Counted from the first letter of the stretch, positions 8,718 through 17,942 are shown. The stretch is DNA of 64,000 nucleotides from Heyndrickxia oleronia (GCF_017809215.1 NZ_CP065424.1:2760001-2824000); one strand, 5' to 3'. Numbers and translations are program-made. Notes: generated from the letters alone by a model not told the origin.

Positions 8718-9211
8718 GATTCCACTTCCTTTATTTTTGCGAAATATGCTATTTGGTTTCTTAACTCAATCGCTGTTGCTTTGGGCAAGGCAGGTATTGA
8801 ATGTGAAGATCCCATTGTATTAATTGATATAGAGTAAAAATCATATTTTCTTAATAGTGGTCCTTGATTAGTAGAGATTGATTGTATTTTTGTCATTGGA
8901 ATAATTTGATGTTTTTCGTTGATTGCTCCAAACTTCAATTGTAAAAACTCTTCATTCGCCTCATATCGCCAATTTTTATATAATAAAAAAGGCTCAATAA
9001 AAATAGACCAAATCGTAAAGAATAGTGAAATAATCATTATGGTAAATAGTAAATACCCTATCCACTCTTTCCATGAAAATAAATGGTCTAGATAAAATAA
9101 AACTCCTAGTATGAACCACCCACATAGGTTCGCCATAACTTCTCTGATAATCCAAATTTTTATTATAGCTTTTGATAATTTTCCATGAGGCGTATCTATA
9201 TTAGTATACAT
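8714..9211 (-). CDS. ydbS: YdbS-like PH-domain membrane protein
   Basis: A 165-residue protein with two N-terminal membrane helices (about 25-45 and 50-70) followed by one bPH2 domain (YEANEEFLQLKFGAINEKHQ through IPMTKIQSISTNQGPLLRKY). The family partner YdbT follows in a four-base overlap. The start is set by AGGAGTGATGGA upstream. A TTGAAA-17-TATATT promoter drives the pair; I see no SigW-type TGAAAC/CGTA box at the usual spacing. Confidence 0.85.
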   Translation of the reverse strand: MYTNIDTPHGKLSKAIIKIWIIREVMANLCGWFILGVLFYLDHLFSWKEWIGYLLFTIMIISLFFTIWSIFIEPFLLYKNWRYEANEEFLQLKFGAINEKHQIIPMTKIQSISTNQGPLLRKYDFYSISINTMGSSHSIPALPKATAIELRNQIAYFAKIKEVES

Positions 9212-9272
9212 TCCATCACTCCTGTTTGATCTTGGTTGTTGTTTATTGTGTTTAAACCTTTCATCCTCCTAA

Positions 9273-9301
9273 AATATAACAGGTGATTTTATCCTTTTCA
9301 A
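9273..9301 (-). promoter_or_regulatory. Promoter of ydbST
   Basis: On the minus strand TTGAAA (9296-9301) and TATATT (9273-9278) are separated by 17 bases, with a TG giving an extended -10. Confidence 0.65.
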
Positions 9302-9373
9302 TGAAACTCGGTTATTTTTCTTGATATACTCTCAATTGTTATGTTATTTATTAAACGCATTAATCTATTTCAC

Positions 9374-9411
9374 AAAAAAACGTAAAAATCCTAATCTAGG
9401 TTTTTACGTTT
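9374..9411 (-). terminator. Terminator after the broken GNAT gene
   Basis: A stem of about 13 bp (AAACGTAAAAA with TTTTTACGTTT and adjoining pairs) with a T tail on the minus strand, 12 bases past the stop codon at 9423. Confidence 0.8.
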
Positions 9412-9422
9412 AATTATCCATT

Positions 9423-9944
9423 TTATAGCTCTATCCAATACCTTTTGACAATATTGCCATTCGGTTCAATAAAATCTGTATCCGGAATTCCGACATTATT
9501 TATGATCGTTTTTTCTGAACCGATATTCGATTGATCACAAACTACTAGAGCCTTTTGAATCCCTAATGCTGTTGCCTTTTCTAGAGCAAGAACTAAAAGT
9601 TTAGTTGCATATCCCTTTCTTCTTTCCGTTGGTCTAATCCCATAACCGATATGTCCACCATTTTTCATTAATGCCTCTGTTAATCCATGGCGAATATTAA
9701 CAGCTCAAAGCACCTTTTTATCTTTATTAACTAACCAAAAGGTGGAATCAGGGACCCATTTTTCCGGAAGGTTTTCCCCTTTTTCGGCGTCAGTTAAAGA
9801 TTGTAGCATCCCAATAAAATTTGAAGGATCCTTACTTATCACCCATGGTACCATATCCTCTCCACTATCTTTCCATTCTTGATAAAATGATAAATATTGA
9901 GTTTTTAATTCAATAGTTGGTGAAATCAAGTATACATCTAACAT
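9423..9944 (-). pseudogene. GNAT acetyltransferase broken by an in-frame TGA
   Basis: Two frames in the same phase make one GNAT protein. The first part ends LVNKDKKVL and the second continues AVNIRHGLTEALMKNGGHIG, then YGIRPTERRKGYATKLL, which holds the acetyl-CoA motif. Between them codon 9705-9707 is TGA where family members have Gly (GGA), a one-base change. The true start is the ATG at 9944 behind AAGGAG. The fold is lost unless the stop is read through or is a sequencing error. Confidence 0.8.
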
Positions 9945-9975
9945 CGAATAGTCTCCTTCTTTCATTCAGTAGATT

Positions 9976-10401
9976 CTAGAATATATTTTCTTCCCATTCA
10001 TTCAGAACGAAATCTGTAAGAGCACCAGCTTCAATATAACTACGCACTAATTTCCAATCGTTATTTATTTCCCGTCTAAATGTTTGAAAGAATAAATTAC
10101 CATTATCTAACCGTTCTCCATTAATAACCAATGCCGCAAAAATAATTGCTAATACTTCTCTTTTATTTAACTGAATAATAGATAACTTATTTAATTCCCA
10201 CTCAGCTCCATTCTCAACGACAAAGCGAAAACCTTGTTCCCAACCTTCAATCGATTCATTAAATCCAAAATCAATAATTTCTTTTCCTGATATTTCCCGA
10301 GCCCGATAATCTTCGGATATCAATTCCTTTAATTCCTGTAGCGATGACTTGCCCCAAATCGCCAAATATTTGTTTAAGAAGGGGTGAAAAGTAGAGTCCA
10401 T
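9976..10401 (-). CDS. Unknown protein with an NTF2-like fold pattern
   Basis: A 141-residue soluble protein. A helix-rich start (FHPFLNKYLAIWGKSSLQEL) followed by alternating strands (WELNKLSIIQLN, LAIIFAALVI, NLFFQTFRRE, WKLVRSYIEAG) resembles SnoaL/DUF4440-type NTF2-like proteins, but no catalytic signature is clear. The ATG has GGAGGT upstream. It lies 31 bp before the broken GNAT gene on the same strand and may have been co-transcribed with it. Confidence 0.6.
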   Translation of the reverse strand: MDSTFHPFLNKYLAIWGKSSLQELKELISEDYRAREISGKEIIDFGFNESIEGWEQGFRFVVENGAEWELNKLSIIQLNKREVLAIIFAALVINGERLDNGNLFFQTFRREINNDWKLVRSYIEAGALTDFVLNEWEENIF

Positions 10402-10442
10402 AATATTACCTCCAAATACTCACATAATTTATAGAAAGTAAT

Positions 10443-11108
10443 TTAGCGATACCTTGGAACTGATCTAGATAAATTTTCCATTTGCACTAAATCGCCAAGA
10501 TGTGAAATATCGTTCATACAGATTACTGTTCTTTCATTAGTCTCCATATTTAAATAAAGTCTAGTTATCCCACAATTGAACATTCTAAAATAATATTTTG
10601 CTTCTTCAGGTATTTGTAATAAATGCTTTAATAGCTCTGTTCCAGATTTTCCATGTATGACTACTACTAGTTTTTTTAATCGTTTTGAGGCTGCAACTTT
10701 GGTAATTTGATCGGCTATATATCCCATTCTCCTATATAAGTCTGACCTGCTTTCATGATTCCAATGTCTTGCCCAACCATCTTCATCAATTTCCGAAGGT
10801 AACCGAATCAAAGGGTATTGATTTTCTATACAAGAACGACTTAATCCATTTTCTTCCCATCCGTGGCCATGTTCAGATAGATGAACAAACGCCCTTGCTG
10901 AAGCTTGCGTTTTACTAGAAAGTATTTGTGCTGTTTCTAATGCTCGTTGCATAGGGCTACACCAAATCTCATCAACCTGTTCATTCAGTAAAACTTCTCC
11001 CACTAATCGCACTTGTTCTTTTCCAATAATAGATAATTCACTATCCCATGATGTGACAGCTTTAACATTATGAAGGGATTCACCATGTCTAACTAAGATC
11101 AATTCCAT
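10443..11108 (-). CDS. Histidine phosphatase family protein
   Basis: About 221 residues of the phosphoglycerate-mutase-like superfamily. The catalytic signature LVRHGES lies at residues 5-11, the second arginine in WCSPMQRALETAQIL, and the second catalytic histidine in LVVVIHGKSGTELL near residue 150. These enzymes hydrolyse phosphate esters through a phosphohistidine; substrate specificity cannot be read here. The ATG at 11108 behind GGGGTG is preferred to a GTG nine bases upstream. It is one of five such genes in the window. Confidence 0.85.
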   Translation of the reverse strand: MELILVRHGESLHNVKAVTSWDSELSIIGKEQVRLVGEVLLNEQVDEIWCSPMQRALETAQILSSKTQASARAFVHLSEHGHGWEENGLSRSCIENQYPLIRLPSEIDEDGWARHWNHESRSDLYRRMGYIADQITKVAASKRLKKLVVVIHGKSGTELLKHLLQIPEEAKYYFRMFNCGITRLYLNMETNERTVICMNDISHLGDLVQMENLSRSVPRYR

Positions 11109-11345
11109 TTGATTCACACCCCAACCATTATTTATAAAATTACTTTTCCTAATTAAAATAAAGACAACTCAAACACCAGTTAATGTATTAATTATTCTAC
11201 ATTATTAAATTACTTCCTTTTTAAATATGGAAATATTAAAAAAAATAGGAATTCCCTCCAATTTAAGAAATAGTTCATGTAAAAATTTATGTATGGTAAG
11301 AAAAACAGTCTATTAATGTAATAAAGAGACAATAAGGAGGAATGG

Positions 11346-11830
11346 ATGATGGAAATGATGTGGATTGCGATAGGTCTAATTGGTGCTGCCAATTTTAGGG
11401 GAAGGCTTAAAGAACTTTAAAAATCCCAATTTGAAAGGATTACTAGAAAGACTTGATGAAAATGACGAACATGAGCTACTTAATGAAAAAAGATGTTCAC
11501 TATTTTATCGGTATTTCTAAAGAAGATGCTCAAGATTTACTTAAAGAACATCCATCTATCCCACATATATATAAGGTGATTTTCGTATTATTGTTGCATT
11601 TGTAAAAGCCCTACTGCCGGCTTTTACACCTAAAATCAGGGTACAGCGTTCTTACAAAGCGATCAGCTTTTTCTCTGTTAAATAAAGGACTAATTGATTC
11701 TCAACCTATTTTTATAAAGTTAAAACATTACCTAAACAGCAACAATGTTTGAGAAAAAGCATATTGAATTAATGGAAACATATATTATCCAAAAAACAAA
11801 CTACGTAAGCGGCTAATGAATATTGGGTAG
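11346..11830 (+). pseudogene. Small membrane/DNA-binding-like protein split by the mobile repeat
   Basis: Behind AAGGAGG a frame starts MMEMMWIAIGLIGAA, shifts near 11393 to LGEGLKNFKNPNLKGLLERL, shifts again at an A6 run near 11497 to KKDVHYFIGISKEDAQDLL and KEHPSIPHI, and is then cut by the 191-bp element. After the element the last part resumes: HIEL, one more base slip, then NGNIYYPKNKLRKRLMNIG and stop. The order fits a ~90-residue Bacillus protein with one N-terminal helix and a C-terminal winged-helix-like part (excisionase style). At least three slips plus one insertion make it inactive. Confidence 0.75.
11569..11759 (+). mobile_element. 191-bp non-autonomous mobile repeat with CATAT target duplication
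   Basis: The host gene fixes both borders: coding sequence stops after CATAT (11564-11568) and resumes at a second CATAT (11760-11764). The ends are imperfect inverted repeats: the left has ATTTTCG..ATTGTTGC and the inverse of the right reads CTTTTTCTCAAACATTGTTGC. Inside is a hairpin GTAAAAGCC/GGCTTTTAC. There is no ORF of note. It resembles the short mobile bcr-type repeats of the B. cereus group in size and behaviour, but I cannot verify identity. Confidence 0.8.
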
Positions 11831-11925
11831 TAACATAATTGTACAGACTAAGCCTGTTCTGAGGACAAGGATGGTAAGGTATGAACTTTTTACCATCCTA
11901 CAAATTTGTTATTAGCAAAGAGTTA

Positions 11926-12477
11926 TTAGTCATTTATGTTAACTATCCAAATCATGTGGTCTGTTCCATTTCCCCAGTAATTCCGCAAGACATATTGAGG
12001 AATTCCAAATTTTTTCTTCCAAACCTTTTGCGCATTTGAATACCCACTATCCAAGCAAATTTTTTCTTTTCCACTTCGTTTGAGAGTTAGAACCATATTT
12101 TTTAAGAGTTTAGTTCCTATACCTTGCCTTTGATATTCAGGAAGGACAAATACTGTTCCAATTTCAACAAAATCCTTTAGCTCTCCATTTGTACATGCAT
12201 TTATTAAGCTACTAGAAGGGCCATATTCGATAGATCCAATAATACAATCTTTACTTTCATCAATGGCAATTAAAAAATATCGATTTTCACCATTACTTTC
12301 AAGATCACTTTTTAAGTAATTTTTCTTACTTTCGATTTCACTTTTTATCTCTTCATGAAGATGAGATAACCCTTCTTTGGAAAAAGTATCGACAATGACG
12401 GTTTTAAAAAATTCATTGAGTTCTTCACTATCAGAAATAGTTGGTCTTCTTATATAAATATTATTATGTAAAGTCAT
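11926..12477 (-). CDS. GNAT N-acetyltransferase
   Basis: About 183 residues. The acetyl-CoA binding motif is VLPEYQRQGIGTKLLKNMV near residue 125, followed by KEKICLDSGYSNAQKVWKKKFG. The ATG at 12477 sits five bases behind GGAGG; an upstream GTG would place that ribosome site inside the gene. The substrate is unknown. A hairpin with the arms GGATGGTAA/TTACCATCC lies about 30 bp past the stop, without a clear T tail. Confidence 0.82.
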   Translation of the reverse strand: MTLHNNIYIRRPTISDSEELNEFFKTVIVDTFSKEGLSHLHEEIKSEIESKKNYLKSDLESNGENRYFLIAIDESKDCIIGSIEYGPSSSLINACTNGELKDFVEIGTVFVLPEYQRQGIGTKLLKNMVLTLKRSGKEKICLDSGYSNAQKVWKKKFGIPQYVLRNYWGNGTDHMIWIVNIND

Positions 12478-12509
12478 ACCTACCTCCACTAATGTTTTTC
12501 CAATTTAAT

Positions 12510-13083
12510 TTATACTGTTCCATACAAAAATTCTTTCTCTAACCAATCACTCTTACGAATCTGATAATGATAATAAGATTGATTTTTGATTTCAATCCTA
12601 TCAACTTGTTTAAAGCCACATTTTTGAATAACCCGATTAGATCCAATATTAAGGCGACTGCATTCAGTATCTCAACATTCGTATTCTTGAACAAAAAGTT
12701 TATTAAACCTCTGGCAGCTTCCGTTGTATATCCCTTATTCCGAAAATGTTTGGATATAGCATAGACAATCTCTCGATTAGGTGGAGGGAGCTCTTCCTTG
12801 AGTCCAGTTATACAAAAACCTATCAACTGATCAGTCTCCTTCAATATGATTCCAAGTCTCAAATATGTTTGATCATCAATAGCAGGAATTGCTTTCAAAA
12901 ATGATTTGCCGGAATTTCATAGTTTATAAGCCAATCTAAACGCTGCTCTCTAGTTGTTCTGAAATCAGGTAAAAATGTATAAACTTCAGGTTGTGATGTA
13001 ATTTCAACTATCGCATCAACGTCATCAATTGTATATTCACGTAGCAATATTTCACCACAGTCAATTGTTAATAACTTTTTCAC
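12510..13083 (-). pseudogene. RimJ/RimL-type GNAT gene with two frameshifts
   Basis: Three frames join into one acetyltransferase: MKKLLTIDCGEILLREYT to INYEIPANHF, then (shift in a T run near 12897) LKAIPAIDDQTYLRLGIIL to NVEILNAVA, then (shift near 12652) NIGSNRVIQKCGFKQVDRI and on to LEKEFLYGTV and stop. The middle has the acetyl-CoA loop SKHFRNKGYTTEAARGL. The GTG start has TAGGAGAAA upstream. One shift lies in a homopolymer and could be an error, the other does not. Confidence 0.75.
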
Positions 13084-13466
13084 TTTAATTTTTCTCCTAT
13101 AGTTTTTTATCTCTTTTGGATTCTATCCCTATGAAGAAAGTTCCTGCTAAACTATTCAATTTCATGTCCATTATTTTCTGTTCAAAGTTTTTTATTTCAT
13201 TCGTTAACTTTTTTCTTATTTAGTTAACAAAGCTTGGAATCTTGCATCTTTATGATAAAATATACTCAAAGTTGATGAATGGGAATTTTCTGATAATTAC
13301 AGAGAAGCTATTTATATGAAAAATGAGAATTAGTAAACCCATACTTTAATAAGAATACAACTAAACTATTATATATTTTACTTTCATGCAATGGATCTAA
13401 TGATTTAAATGATATGTGTAATCATAAATAAAAAACTCTATCTCAATACATGAAGGAGCTATATTT
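13084..13466. other. Intergenic stretch, no gene seen
   Basis: AT-rich divergent region between the broken GNAT and RibD-like genes. It must hold promoters for both directions, but I see no box pair good enough to annotate. The RibD-like pseudogene has GAAGGAG before its ATG. Confidence 0.4.
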
Positions 13467-14136
13467 ATGAAAAAACCAGAAATCATTTTAAATGTCTTCT
13501 CTTCACTGGACGGAAGAATTACTACTGCACCCGATAGAAACGTAACAGAATGGACAGCGGTTGGTATAGATGGTGATGCACATGAAGTAACTAACCAACT
13601 GTATGATGAGTTAGAATGTGATGGGTTGATATCAGCAGTGAAACACAAATGGTATATGGGAAGCATTGGATTGAACTTACGCAACCACTATATGAACCAA
13701 AGAATTCAAAAGCATATATCGTATTTGATGGCAAGGTAGAATTAATTGGTATCAAACAGAGGGTCTAATCGTCGTTACTAAAGAGAATGTAGCAGATGAA
13801 TATATCCAACAATTAGACAAGAAAGGCATCACCTATATAAAAGCAGGCAATGGTCAACATGTCGATATAGAACTTGCTTTACAAATCTTATATAATATGG
13901 GTTTTCGAAAGCTTGGACTTAGTGGTGGAGGAACTTTTAATGGAGCATTTTTACGTCAAGGATTAATAGATGAAATCAGTTTAGTGATTGCACCTTTAGC
14001 AATTGGTGGAAAACATACACCAACCTTATTCGATTGTGAAGATCTTCAGAGATTGGATGATGTCACTAAATTAGAATTACAGAACATGAAGCCTATTGGA
14101 AAAGGATCAGTTTGGCTTCATTATAAGGTTCGATAA
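13467..14136 (+). pseudogene. RibD C-terminal (dihydrofolate-reductase-like) gene with frameshifts
   Basis: The frame opens MKKPEIILNVFSSLDGRITT, shifts near 13635 to SETQMVYGKHWIELTQPLYE and KNSKAYIVFDG, shifts again near 13735 to GRINWYQTEGLIVVTKEN, and ends with MGFRKLGLSGGGTFNGAFLR through IGKGSVWLHYKVR. This is the NADPH-binding reductase fold of the RibD C-terminal family. The SGGGTFNGAFLRQGLIDE segment is its typical cofactor loop. Two shifts make it inactive as read. A good terminator follows. Confidence 0.78.
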
Positions 14137-14208
14137 AATCTAGTATAGGTTTGTTCATTTCACGTAAGATTAATATACAATTTGTATCATACGTTTACAA
14201 AGCCTACT

Positions 14209-14258
14209 AAGAAGGCGGATTTCTTATAGGAAAAACTCGCCTTCCTTCCTTTTTTCTC
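14209..14258 (+). terminator. Terminator after the RibD-like pseudogene
   Basis: GAAGGCG (14211-14217) pairs with CGCCTTC (14238-14244), and a CCTTTTTTCT tail follows. Confidence 0.75.
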
Positions 14259-14282
14259 TATATTAACTCCTTATTAATTTGA

Positions 14283-14492
14283 TTAACATTTTTTCTTATT
14301 TCTAGTTTGTACATATTTTTGTGTCAAAATCCCCGCATTAAATACAGATAATATCATAATAAAGAAAAAGAGTACTCGAGTAAATAACGACTCATTATTA
14401 CCTACAAAATCTATATGTGAAAAGTTAAAATATATAAAGCCAATAGCAGTACATAAGGATAAAACAAATTGTCCTTTGATTGACTTTATCAT
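14283..14492 (-). CDS. Small two-helix membrane protein
   Basis: Sixty-nine residues with two predicted membrane segments, about 8-27 and 37-57, and a basic C-terminus (QTRNKKKC). A strong GGAGGGG precedes the ATG by five bases. I do not recognise a family. The positive tail suggests the C-terminus is cytoplasmic. Confidence 0.6.
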   Translation of the reverse strand: MIKSIKGQFVLSLCTAIGFIYFNFSHIDFVGNNESLFTRVLFFFIMILSVFNAGILTQKYVQTRNKKKC

Positions 14493-14590
14493 CGAACCCC
14501 TCCGTTTCGTTTTTCAATAAAATAACAAATTTAACGATCATTGATAAGTTTCATAAACCCTATCAACGATTAGTGTATCCTATACAATAC

Positions 14591-15088
14591 TTAAAGTGGA
14601 CCAGCTTCAAATCCAATCGGCCAGCCATCCTCTTTAAATTTCACTTTATATTGAAACGCATATGGATAATCTCCATATACAAAATGAATTGAAAAACCTA
14701 ATAGAATGGAATCGTCAAAATTTACAATTCTACCAATGGTTATAGTTGATAAGTCATAATTGTCAATCTCTTGGGAAGGAATAAACTTCTTTAAATACAC
14801 TAATGCTTTTTCAAGATGAATGCCTATTTGTTTAAATAGTCTATCTGCTAAAGATAGAAGTTCTTCGACTGGAGCTTCATTACTTCCATGGATGATAATC
14901 TCAACATCTTCCCATTCTCCGATATCCACGCTACAAAACCATTCTTTAAGTATCCACTCTTTCTCAACAATTGAAATGATATTCGATCTCTTCTTATATT
15001 CTCCTTCATTGACAAGCTCTTTAGAAAGGATCAGTTTTTCTTCTAATCTTTCTTTCATATTGTTTATTGTATATTTTGATAGATCCAT
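14591..15088 (-). CDS. Unknown soluble protein
   Basis: A 165-residue protein, helical at the start (KERLEEKLILSKELVNEGEYKK), then mixed. No family is recognised with confidence; its layout resembles small Bacillus proteins of the immunity or DUF2004-like kind. The ATG at 15088 lies seven bases behind GGAGTG, which argues against two upstream ATGs without a ribosome site. It is monocistronic. Confidence 0.55.
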   Translation of the reverse strand: MDLSKYTINNMKERLEEKLILSKELVNEGEYKKRSNIISIVEKEWILKEWFCSVDIGEWEDVEIIIHGSNEAPVEELLSLADRLFKQIGIHLEKALVYLKKFIPSQEIDNYDLSTITIGRIVNFDDSILLGFSIHFVYGDYPYAFQYKVKFKEDGWPIGFEAGPL

Positions 15089-15216
15089 ATTTATAACACT
15101 CCAAACATTCATCATAAGAAAATTTCAATGCAATTTCCGACAACATTCTTCCAAATTACTTCCATTTTATTATATAGATTGATACTCCTTTTCTCCAGTA
15201 TCAATTCAATTTTCTA

Positions 15217-15249
15217 GAAAAAAGTGCATTCCTACAACAGAAATACACT
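15217..15249 (-). terminator. Terminator after the arylamine N-acetyltransferase gene
   Basis: AGTGCATT and AATACACT form an eight-pair stem with one G-T pair. TTTTTTC follows on the minus strand. Confidence 0.7.
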
Positions 15250-15261
15250 CTAATCTTTAAT

Positions 15262-16041
15262 TTATTTTATACCAAAGGATTTATTCAAAATATCTGTAAA
15301 ACTTTTTTTATCCACTTCTTTTTTATACACCTTACCGTCAATCCATTCTGTATATGATGTATCTGTTAGTGTTAAATTCCCGTTGTCTGTAAGGATAGTA
15401 ATGAGGGGCTTTTTATTAAATGGAGATTCATCATGCTCAACGATAATTTTTTGTATTTCATTTAACGCAGCTACATCATTAATGGTTTCATTGGATTTGA
15501 AAGCGTACCCCATCTTCCAATCATCATCTTTATACTTTAATTTCATAAAGAAAATATAATCACCATGAACACTATTTTCTTGTTTTACGCGAAATCCTCC
15601 ATTATCGGAAGAAACGATTTCTCCGTTAAGTGGAATAGGCTTAAGCGGTAAATTTCCTCCAAACCCTGTATCAACTAAAAAACGATGTTCATTATGTTTC
15701 ACAATGATAGCTACATGTGTTTTTCCAATTGAATTCCATTCTTGTTTAACTTGATTATATATTACTCCACGAAATAAGGTTGCCTGGAAGCCATTCTCTA
15801 ATAAAAATAAATAAAGAATCGCATTTAAATCATAGCAGAGTCCCCCCTGTTTCTTATGGAGGATTTTGTTTATTAAATTATTTTTTGTCAATTCAGAAGT
15901 ATTTTTTGACATAATACATAAATTTTCAAATGGAATTGTTTTTGCTGTCTTTTCAAGAATGATATCTAAATCTTCAAACGTTATATTTTTATTAATAGGA
16001 AAACCTATTCTTTCACGAAATAATAAATTTAAGTTACTCAT
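15262..16041 (-). CDS. Arylamine N-acetyltransferase
   Basis: A 259-residue cytosolic enzyme that moves acetyl from acetyl-CoA to aromatic amines and hydrazines. The Cys-His-Asp triad is complete: Cys69 (QGGLCYDLN), His109 (GKTHVAI) and Asp124 (LVDTGFGGN). The N-terminal helical bundle and PFENL motif at residues 37-41 are normal, and length fits the family. AGGAGGAATGG precedes the ATG. It has its own terminator. Confidence 0.92.
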   Translation of the reverse strand: MSNLNLLFRERIGFPINKNITFEDLDIILEKTAKTIPFENLCIMSKNTSELTKNNLINKILHKKQGGLCYDLNAILYLFLLENGFQATLFRGVIYNQVKQEWNSIGKTHVAIIVKHNEHRFLVDTGFGGNLPLKPIPLNGEIVSSDNGGFRVKQENSVHGDYIFFMKLKYKDDDWKMGYAFKSNETINDVAALNEIQKIIVEHDESPFNKKPLITILTDNGNLTLTDTSYTEWIDGKVYKKEVDKKSFTDILNKSFGIK

Positions 16042-16182
16042 AAACCATTCCTCCTACTGTTATATTAAAAGAAAGAAGTGATCAATTAAAGAATAGTGCC
16101 TCTAAACAAGAATTTAGATCATTAATTATTATATATAAATATAGTATGAATCGACCTTTTCTTCTTATCCCCAAAAGACAAA

Positions 16183-16213
16183 GAAGCTAGCTGATAAGGA
16201 ATCAGTTAGCTTC
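16183..16213. terminator. Hairpin terminator after the pentapeptide gene
   Basis: GAAGCTAGCTGA and TCAGTTAGCTTC form a 12-bp stem with one G-T pair, followed by short T runs on both strands. It lies just past the pentapeptide-repeat stop codon. Confidence 0.7.
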
Positions 16214-16220
16214 TTTAAAA

Positions 16221-17090
16221 TTAATAGTCCTCACTTGACCAATGTCCAGGTCGGATGAGTGATTTTGGTAATTTAGTTCTCGAGTTGCCTTTTGCTGCGT
16301 TAATCTGAACTTGGGTCAAAAATATACTACCAGTCAGGTCAGCACCTCTTAAGTCTGCATCCCTTAAATCAGCTCCGATCATATCGGTCATTCTTAAATC
16401 AGCCTCTCTCAGATCTGCCGCTATGAGAAACGCACCTCTTAAATTTGCACCTTTTAGATCAGCACCTTTTAGATTTGATCCAATTAGATCCATTCTTTTA
16501 CCGAGAAGTTTCTGATGCTTCCTTGATGTCTTAGAATTGAATTCACTTCCTTCACGTACAAGATCACTTGTACGCAAAAGTAATCGATTAATCTTTTCCC
16601 TATGTAAAGGAATATCTATACCAATCAGTGAATCCGGATCAAGTTCAGAAAGGATTTCTGTTTCCTCCATCGCTTTGCGAAGATCATTATGGATACTTTT
16701 CGTAACTTCTAATGACAAAGCCTGAGTAAGGTACCAAAGCATTTCGTGAAGTTGTTGAACAATTGGGAAAACCCTAAACATCTGCCTCGCTGTCTCTTGA
16801 GATTCACGCCAATCATTCCCTTTAAATGTAACTTGAGAAACCTTTTGTCCTGCTCCTAAGCAATCAAACACCGTACAGCCCCGAAATCCTTTTTGTCTTA
16901 AATCACGATGGATTTGACAACGAAAATCATTCTGTAAGTTTGGGCAAGGCTTTCCCCCTTCTTTGTCTATAGCAAAATCTGTTGTTGCCGCAAATGGTAA
17001 CGCAACACAGCACAAACCGAAACAATTCCCACAATCTGCACGTAGATGTGCATAGGTAAAATCTTCTGATGAATCTTGTTGATTGGACAA
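16221..17090 (-). CDS. Cysteine-rich pentapeptide-repeat protein
   Basis: About 289 residues. Residues ~18-90 hold a cysteine cluster ([31 protein letters not shown]) that looks metal-binding, similar to YkgJ-like zinc/iron clusters. Residues ~205-265 form pentapeptide repeats A(D/N)LXX ([40 protein letters not shown]), which fold as a right-handed beta-helix that mimics DNA in Qnr-type proteins. The function of the combined protein is unknown. The TTG at 17090 is chosen because AAGGAAG sits eight bases before it and touches the upstream GTG. Confidence 0.85.
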   Translation of the reverse strand: MSNQQDSSEDFTYAHLRADCGNCFGLCCVALPFAATTDFAIDKEGGKPCPNLQNDFRCQIHRDLRQKGFRGCTVFDCLGAGQKVSQVTFKGNDWRESQETARQMFRVFPIVQQLHEMLWYLTQALSLEVTKSIHNDLRKAMEETEILSELDPDSLIGIDIPLHREKINRLLLRTSDLVREGSEFNSKTSRKHQKLLGKRMDLIGSNLKGADLKGANLRGAFLIAADLREADLRMTDMIGADLRDADLRGADLTGSIFLTQVQINAAKGNSRTKLPKSLIRPGHWSSEDY

Positions 17091-17114
17091 TATTTGCACT
17101 TCCTTTGAGTAATA

Positions 17115-17858
17115 TTAAATTTTTCTACTTTTAATAATCAATGTAGTTGGTATCATTTTTGCTTTTTCATAAGAATACCAGCCATTTACATGCTTCGGTA
17201 TGATATCATCACTTATACATACGTCCTCAATCATTTTCTCAATCATAAAGCCATGACTAATTAACGAATTAATGTAGGTACTAAGCTTGAATTGCTGCAT
17301 CATGGCTGGTGAACTCCATGCCTCATGATCATATGACCCTTCCTCATGATATGATTTAATTAGTCTTAAATCACCGTCATTGTTCTTGATTCGATTATAG
17401 AGTGGGTGTTCCCAACTGAAAATAAACGTGCCACCACTTTTTAAATACTTATTTATATTGTCTAAAGTTTTTTCTAAGTTTGTGGTCCAACCCAGCGCAT
17501 AGATGGAAAAGACAATATCAAAATATTGATGTGGTAAACCCGGATCCTCTTCCATTGGTGATTCTAACAACTTCACATCAGACCGAGTATCTTTTAGTAC
17601 TTCTGCTGCTGTATTAATTTGAGCTGTAGAGAGATCGATTCCCCAAATCTCTTTAGCTTGTTGTTCATCTAAATATTTCAATGAATGACCACTTCCACAG
17701 CCGATTTCCAAAATTTTTTTATTCGTTACATCTCCAAATAAGTGGAGATCATCCTCAAAAGGAGCCAATGGTCCATACTCAGGAAGAGGATTTCTTGCAA
17801 AGAAACGATGCGCTTCTTTATCCCAACTGGTCTTATTTTTTTCTAGTGAATTAATCAT
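17115..17858 (-). CDS. Class I SAM-dependent methyltransferase
   Basis: A 247-residue Methyltransf_11/25-type enzyme. Motif I is KILEIGCGSGHSLKYL near residues 47-62, the acidic motif II is IWGIDLS near 72, and YFDIVFSIYALGW near 112 and YLKSGGTFIFSWEHP near 137 follow in the normal order. The substrate is unknown. GGAGGT precedes the ATG. It is 24 bp upstream of the pentapeptide gene on the same strand, so the two probably form an operon. Confidence 0.87.
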   Translation of the reverse strand: MINSLEKNKTSWDKEAHRFFARNPLPEYGPLAPFEDDLHLFGDVTNKKILEIGCGSGHSLKYLDEQQAKEIWGIDLSTAQINTAAEVLKDTRSDVKLLESPMEEDPGLPHQYFDIVFSIYALGWTTNLEKTLDNINKYLKSGGTFIFSWEHPLYNRIKNNDGDLRLIKSYHEEGSYDHEAWSSPAMMQQFKLSTYINSLISHGFMIEKMIEDVCISDDIIPKHVNGWYSYEKAKMIPTTLIIKSRKI

Positions 17859-17942
17859 ATATTCTAACCTCCATATCTCATTAGAATATATGTTCTATTA
17901 AATATTCATTTTTCCTGCCAAAGAAAAAATTTTAATTCAACT

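Noticed and set aside
9230..9301. SigW promoter for ydbST
   Set aside because: A TGAAA string exists but no CGTA at 16-17 bases; a sigma-A box pair fits much better.
11870..11898. Terminator at GGATGGTAA/TTACCATCC
   Set aside because: The hairpin is real, but neither strand has a T tail, so I do not call termination.
14820..15182. 120-codon plus-strand frame opposite an unknown gene
   Set aside because: Serine/phenylalanine-rich shadow of the minus-strand gene; no ribosome site.
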